The notes under the pieces were generated by a model. It was not told the origin of the DNA. It did not search any database and saw only the letters and a program-made list of their open reading frames with translations. A stretch of DNA of 64,000 nucleotides from NCBI GenBank assembly GCA_010093485.1, contig MU001492.1:2465122-2529121 (forward strand), read 5' to 3'. Made by a program: the position numbers and the translations under genes. Positions 59,085-64,000 of the stretch are shown piece after piece (position 1 is the stretch's first letter; each line of letters starts with the position of its first letter). This DNA comes from Karstenula rhodostoma CBS 690.94. Its lineage: Eukaryota > Ascomycota > Dothideomycetes > Pleosporales > Didymosphaeriaceae.

Positions 59085-60004
59085 AACGAAGAAGAGGGGG
59101 TATGAGGAGGTTTGAAGTGGGCTAGTGAGACGGAGGAAGAGATGTGTGTGGTAGTCCTGTGAGGTGCGCGGGGAGGGCACCTATCGGACCTTTTTCCGAC
59201 TGGCGAGTCGATGTAAGTATGTTTGAGACCCCAGGAACGAGATACGAACATTCTGTAACGACCACTACTTCCTTTGGCGAGAGTCTCCATTTGGGACGTT
59301 CTTGGCTGCGCTAAACATGCTATGGTTGCAGCGGTAAGTTTTGGCAATGGGTCCTCCGGAGCAAGGATAGCATAATATGCCTAGCCTAGCAAAAACATAT
59401 GAAAAGGGACTTAAAGGGGACATCTTGCTTAAAAAAGAAGGAATTTAGCTCTCTTGGGTATTATCAAACCTTGCTATAGAGCCTTCTCGCTCGCTCTTTC
59501 GAGTGTGTTTGACAGGCGACGGCTGTGATGATCTCATCCGACAGGTGGTTTCTTGTGTTTGTGGAGTTGAAGACGCGGCGGCATCTGGCGGTCGGTCAGC
59601 CACTCGGGGCCTCGTCGGAGCGTGGGGAAAAGCAAGTTCCGGTGGCGCTTCGGTTCGGTAGGGCCGAGGGGTTCCCAAGCCATCTCCGTCGGATCTCCCG
59701 GCATGTCATGGCGAAGCGACGACAACACTAACCATCTATACAAGACATGTGCATGCGCGCAACCCGCGTCGGCAAGACAGCGCGCTGTTGCACACCTCGA
59801 GGCCCTCCCTCGCCTCGCTCGCCCGACGCTCGCCGTGCATGCACAGGACATAATATAGCAGCGGCGACCCCCCTGTCGCGCCTGCTCCTTCCTGCTCGGC
59901 CGCGCCTTCCACGTCGTACGATTGTGGCCTGACTTTGACCAACTTTGAGAAAGAGCGACCAAACACAGGCGCGGAGCCCTCCCACGTCGTCCACCACTGC
60001 CGCC

Positions 60005-60028
60005 CTGCATCTGCATCTGCATCTGCAC
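60005..60028. repeat. CTGCAT hexamer repeat
   Basis: Three perfect and one near-perfect copies of CTGCAT in the upstream region of the SREBP gene. Confidence 0.9.
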
Positions 60029-60188
60029 TGGCAGCCGAGCATTGAGCGCCCCGAGTCTCCGAGCCCCCCGGCCGCTCCGGCCGCTGCAGTCATCGTTCGT
60101 GCGCGCCGAGTGCTGTTGTGTGCCGCCCATCTACCCTGGCCCTGTGTTGGAGGACTAGCTGGTACCCAGCGCTCCTCTTTGCGGCTGC

Positions 60189-60380
60189 ATGTGGCCTGAT
60201 ATTCGCAGCCCCTTCCAAGTGTTTGTTGGTAAGAGCCGCCCCTCCGTCCACTGTTCAGTGTTCAAGCCGTGTTGCTGCACTGCCTGCCCTGCCTGCCCTG
60301 CCCTGCCCTGCCCCTCCCCGCGCGCCTTGTGTGAGCGGCCCACCTCCGTCGTCCGCAGTCATGGCGTCGCCATACGATGA
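60189..60380 (+). promoter_or_regulatory. Upstream ORF overlapping the SREBP start
   Basis: ATG 60189 opens a 63-codon frame in a different phase that runs past the SREBP ATG at 60361 and stops at 60380. If the transcript starts upstream and a donor-like GTAAGA at 60230 is not used, it would compete with SREBP initiation. Transcript start unknown. Confidence 0.3.
60280..60312. repeat. CTGCC/CTGCCTGC repeat
   Basis: About six interleaved CTGCC units 50-80 nt upstream of the SREBP start codon. Confidence 0.9.
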
Positions 60381-63300
60381 AGGCTTCGATGATGGCCTGG
60401 AGCTCGAGCGGATCGCCGTAGGTGCTTGCACGAACACATGCCGTGTCCAAATGTCCAAACTGAGCAGTGCTAACCGCTCCCACCCACACAGGTCGGTCCG
60501 TACTGCGTTTTCGACTCGTTCCGGCCCTCCTTGAGCCCCCAGCCGAGCGGCACCGTCCCGCCGCACACGGCAAGCAAACAAAACATGCAAGACCCTCTCA
60601 TGGCGAGCGCGTTCCAATTCGAGGCTGCTGGCATCCGCCCTCCCTGGCTCACCACGGCACCCGAGGACTTGCCGCTTGCCGCGCCGAGTGACACTCTCGC
60701 CGCGCCCAGCTGGAATGACTTTATGACATGGGACCCCAACGTGTCTCAGGGGCCTGATCTGAAGCTTAGCGGCCCCGCCTGCCCTCTGAAGCCTGAACTT
60801 CAACGGCCTCCACTCTTCAACCGCAGGCAGAGTTCACAGTTGCGCGACCCCTCCCTCGCCACACAGGGTACCAACCCGAACCCGCCCCCGCCGTCCACCG
60901 CCGCAATGTCGGGCCCAAGGCACAACGCGTCCTTTGCCTTTGGCGACAATTCCGAAATGCCATCTGCATTCGACTTTGACACGCAAACCATCAGCTCTCC
61001 GCCAGTTGATGGCCAACACCATGGCACCTTCTACCCCACACACATGGCATGGCCACAGCAGATGGGCGAACACACACTCTTCTCGCCTCCCCGATTTGAA
61101 CCCACCACCCTCCCGTCAGCTTCCGTCCCGCCGCTGTCGAATCCACCAAGTCTGCAACACAGCAACAGTCCGAGCTCCACCCACAATCCCAGGGCCAGTT
61201 CTTCGTCTGGCCATTCAACACCGGAGCCCGCATCCGACAATCCCAAGAAGCGCAAGTCGTCGACCGACGACGACTCAGCACCGTCTGGGAAGAAAGAGAA
61301 GCACCAGCCACCAAAGAAGACTGCACACAACATGATCGAGAAGAGATACCGGACAAACCTCAACGACAAGATTGCAGCACTGCGCGACAGTGTTCCCAGT
61401 TTAAGAGTAATGTCGCGCGGTGCTGGCGCAAATGAGGAAGACGATGACCCCGAGGACCTCGAAGGGCTGACGCCCGCTCACAAACTTAACAAAGCCACCG
61501 TGCTGTCCAAGGCGACCGAGTACATTCGGCATCTCGAGAAGCGAAACAAACATTTGCAAGATGAGGTTACAACGCTGCAGGGCCGGATAGAGAGCTACGA
61601 GAAGATGTCAATATCCGGACCCATGGCAATGCACAGCTCAATGGGTACCCCGGACGGTAGCAGGTATCAACACGAGGACCCCTTCACGTCCTCACATAGC
61701 ATGTCCATGTCCGGTCAACCTCAAGGAATGATCCCAGTGCCGGACCATATCGCACAGATGCGCCAAGGTCTCCCACAGCAACCTCATTATGCACACGCAT
61801 ATCCGCCTTACGCCGGTGGATCGCGTCCAGGCCCGCCCATGGTCAATGGCCGCCGTAATAACAGCATGGTGGGCAAGCTCATGGTTGGCTCCCTTGCTGG
61901 TCTTATGATTTTGGAAGGACTCGTGGAACGAGAGCAAACACAAGAGGAATCAGACGGTCGTGGACTGTTCGCTTTGCCTTTGAACTTGGCCGCTATCCTC
62001 GCTCCTCGCGTGTCTTTGGGCGCTACGAGCGCACAATTCCCCCTCGCGAAGCTCCTACTTATATTCGGCGCTGTCTTATGGATCATCGCGCCTATTTTTG
62101 ACTTCAGCACGAAAACCAAGAAGAAGACATCGAGTGTAATACATCTTGCTCGTGCGCCTTCGCTCGCATCGCCCGTGGAGGTACGACACAGAGCATGGCT
62201 TACAGCGATACAGACCGTATGGGTTCCGCGACACAACTTCCTCCTCGAAGTGGCTGCTTTGAGCCTCAAGATTTTGAAACTCAGCACCCGCAAGCTCATC
62301 GGTTGGCCTCACTATGCCTCCCTCTCTGGTACAACTAAAGAGCAGGAAGCTGCAAGAATCAAGGCCTGGAGTATTGCACTGGATGCACAGTTGACGGGTG
62401 GTGACGCTGAGATCAGCAAGAGCCGGTTGGTGTTGACCTTGATGGCCTCTGGCACATTACCGGACACGCCCGCGCGACTCATGTTGAAGTCCTTGCATAT
62501 ACGCGTACTTTTGTGGGAGCTTGCTAATGCCGGCCACGGCCTTTCCTGGATCATGGGTCATCTGAGCGCTAAATTGGCCCGACGTTACTGGAACATGGCT
62601 CGAAGCGAACACCGCATTGCCACCAATCTTGCTCCAAAACCAGACAGCGAAGAAGAGCCACTCCCGGACCACCTAGCCGCACTGTTGGAAAAAGATTGCG
62701 ATGAAGCTTTCAGCTTTCCAATCGTTCAGCGCGCGTACAACTTGGCTTGGAACCGTCCTGTCGCAGAACAAATGATTGCCGACCCTTGCATGGACGGGGT
62801 TGTCGGAGACTTTGCCATCTCATCTCCATTGGATGCACTGGCAGCATGGTACTCCAGCTTCCTGCTGAAGCAAACGCTGGCCGACTCCCTTGACGACGGA
62901 AAGACTGCTGAGTCAATCAGTGATGCACTAAGTGTGGCTGCCCGAATTGCTCCCCCGAATTCCCAAGCGCATCTGCGTGCACTCGTCGCGAAAGCTGTAG
63001 TACTTGAAGATGACAGGGCGACTCACATCGCGACCGCTTTTGCTGCACTCCCGACTCCTTCATCGACTGCGTCATCTTCCGGGACAAAGCTGATAAACCT
63101 GGTGTCTGGAGCTCCAGCCGCAATTGACGTTCGGAAAGCACTCACTCTGGCGAAATGCCTCACGCTGGTGGACTCTTCCAATAAAGAGGCTCGCCGCCAA
63201 GCTATCTTCGTCGTCAACAACACGCATCTTACCGAGGTTACAACAACGCTCCTCAGTTTTGTTGCAGGCCATAAAATTTTCGAACGATTCATCCGAGACC

Positions 63301-63527
63301 CCACACTCCAGGCTGAGACAACCCACGGCCTTGAGCGTCTCGCTGGCTCACTTCGCATGTGGGTGGGCCGTGAAACGGGTCGTCGAAGCGGTCTTGATGA
63401 TAAGATTCGTGGGCGCATCGTGAAGCGTTGCCTAGCCGCGAGCAAAATGCTCGTTGGTCTAGCTGATCGGGAAGACTTCGATCCCGGATACTTTAGCTCC
63501 AGTGTCAAGGATGATGACATCTCTTGA
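60361..63527 (+). CDS. srbA: SREBP-type membrane-bound bHLH transcription factor (SrbA-like)
   Basis: Exons 60361-60417 and 60492-63527 (74-nt intron, donor GTAGGT) give 1030 residues. After 295 Ser/Pro-rich residues comes the bHLH: HNMIEKRYRTNLNDKIAALR with the SREBP-specific Tyr near 305, a loop extended by an acidic insert, then LNKATVLSKATEYIRHLEKR and a leucine-zipper-like run. Two hydrophobic stretches follow (KLMVGSLAGLMILEGLV near 480-500; KLLLIFGAVLWIIAPIF near 540-557), giving the hairpin in the ER membrane. The remaining 470 residues match the DUF2014-type C-terminal region of fungal SREBPs in length and helical character. In fungi the N-terminal half is released at low oxygen or sterol with help from the Dsc ligase and activates ergosterol and hypoxia genes. 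Confidence 0.94.
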
Positions 63528-64000
63528 TACTTTCCTGTAATAGTTCGCTTTTGTCATTTTGCGGGTCAATCATGCGATAACCTCTGGAGTTGGTCTTTCG
63601 ATGTACGTGGAGCATATTCACAGCACGTTTACGGCGTTGATATCGGGTCTGTCACGGCCATGTTGTTTGGCAGAGATCATGCTATGAAAGATTTACGGCA
63701 GCAAATGCCGCACTACCTACACACTATTCTTATACCTTGTTCAATCGCACTAAGAGGAGATTCGCGTTCGAAGTATTGGACTGGCAGGATTGCCATTGTT
63801 GTTAGCCACTGATACCATGATTGTATGCTATAGAATTGGGTTGTTAGCCTCTACGAAATTCATCTATGTCTTGCACCAACTTGAATGACTACATGGCCTA
63901 TATAATACGACGGTGTTACTTCATGTTTGACCATAATACAGTGCGACATGACGTTAGATGACCGCGACTCGTGTGGGGGTCCGACTTCCGTTATCGATAC
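63528..64000. other. 3' flank of SREBP gene
   Basis: About 470 nt to the window edge, AT-richer than the gene; no further gene seen. Confidence 0.45.

Larger units (their letters stand above)
59022..60360. other. Intergenic and long 5' region of the SREBP gene
   Basis: About 1.34 kb with a GAA/GAT repeat, a CTGCAT repeat, a CTGCC repeat and a short upstream ORF (60189-60380) that overlaps the SREBP start codon. No protein gene beyond that was seen. Confidence 0.5.

Noticed and set aside
59534..60130. 198-residue - frame upstream of the SREBP gene
   Set aside because: Arg/Ala/Gly-rich translation of GC-rich leader DNA with repeats; no motif.
1..64000. tRNA, rRNA, CRISPR, viral or transposon sequences
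   Set aside because: A read-through for tRNA B-box motifs, terminal repeats, transposase or reverse-transcriptase motifs and spaced repeats found none. A tRNAscan and RepeatMasker run would settle it.

Overview
This window reads as nuclear DNA of a filamentous ascomycete (Pezizomycotina, probably Dothideomycetes; the class is inference). Genes are compact, carry introns mostly of 46-165 nt with GTRNGY donors and YAG acceptors, lie on both strands without operons, and include fungal-specific families (Zn2Cys6 regulator with fungal TF domain, DUF3431, Dsc1/Tul1 ligase, fungal SREBP with C-terminal DUF2014-type region, eukaryotic cyanase). I saw no rRNA, tRNA, CRISPR, viral or intact transposon sequence. 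I found 26 well or fairly well supported protein genes plus a few weak candidates. Exon boundaries were worked out by hand from reading frame, splice consensus and recalled family similarity; they are predictions.

Layout, left: a 5'-truncated DUF3431 membrane protein (1-1374, +), an F-box protein (2773-4674, +), about 2.5 kb of simple-repeat-bearing DNA, a small conserved-looking protein (7252-7665, -), the Elongator factor KTI12 (8270-9308, +), a candidate tiny spliced gene (10529-10800, -), a Zn2Cys6 regulator (11416-14238, -), a SET-domain lysine methyltransferase (16089-18106, -), CDC14 phosphatase (18846-20886, +), the RING ligase Dsc1/Tul1 (21582-24103, -), mitofusin FZO1 (24548-27319, -) and ESCRT-III VPS2 (27757-28670, +).

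Middle: PP2C phosphatase (29829-31519, +), AMPK gamma subunit SNF4 (32116-33477, +), a rhomboid protease (34152-35897, -), a C2H2 zinc-finger protein (37324-38994, -), cyanase (39520-40349, -), phospholipase D (41090-44815, +), a hypothetical ORF (45257-45826, +) and a multi-pass membrane protein of unknown function (45911-47607, -).

Right: a PLP-dependent aromatic amino acid decarboxylase (48113-49737, -), the COMPASS subunit BRE2/ASH2-like (50223-51986, -) divergent from bystin/ENP1 (52334-53993, +), a DUF427 protein (54120-54416, -), an alternative NADH dehydrogenase (55728-57571, +), a small membrane protein (58242-59021, +) and an SREBP-type bHLH factor (60361-63527, +).

Most genes are unrelated housekeeping functions. 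The one link worth noting is that Dsc1, the catalytic subunit of the Golgi ligase that in other fungi promotes SREBP cleavage, and an SREBP are only about 36 kb apart, with a rhomboid protease gene between them. The genes most open to new biology are cyanase with a removable-looking mitochondrial presequence and an internal start, phospholipase D with a repeated acidic/glycine module and a stop-free 162-nt intron, and the tiny spliced gene near 10.6 kb.
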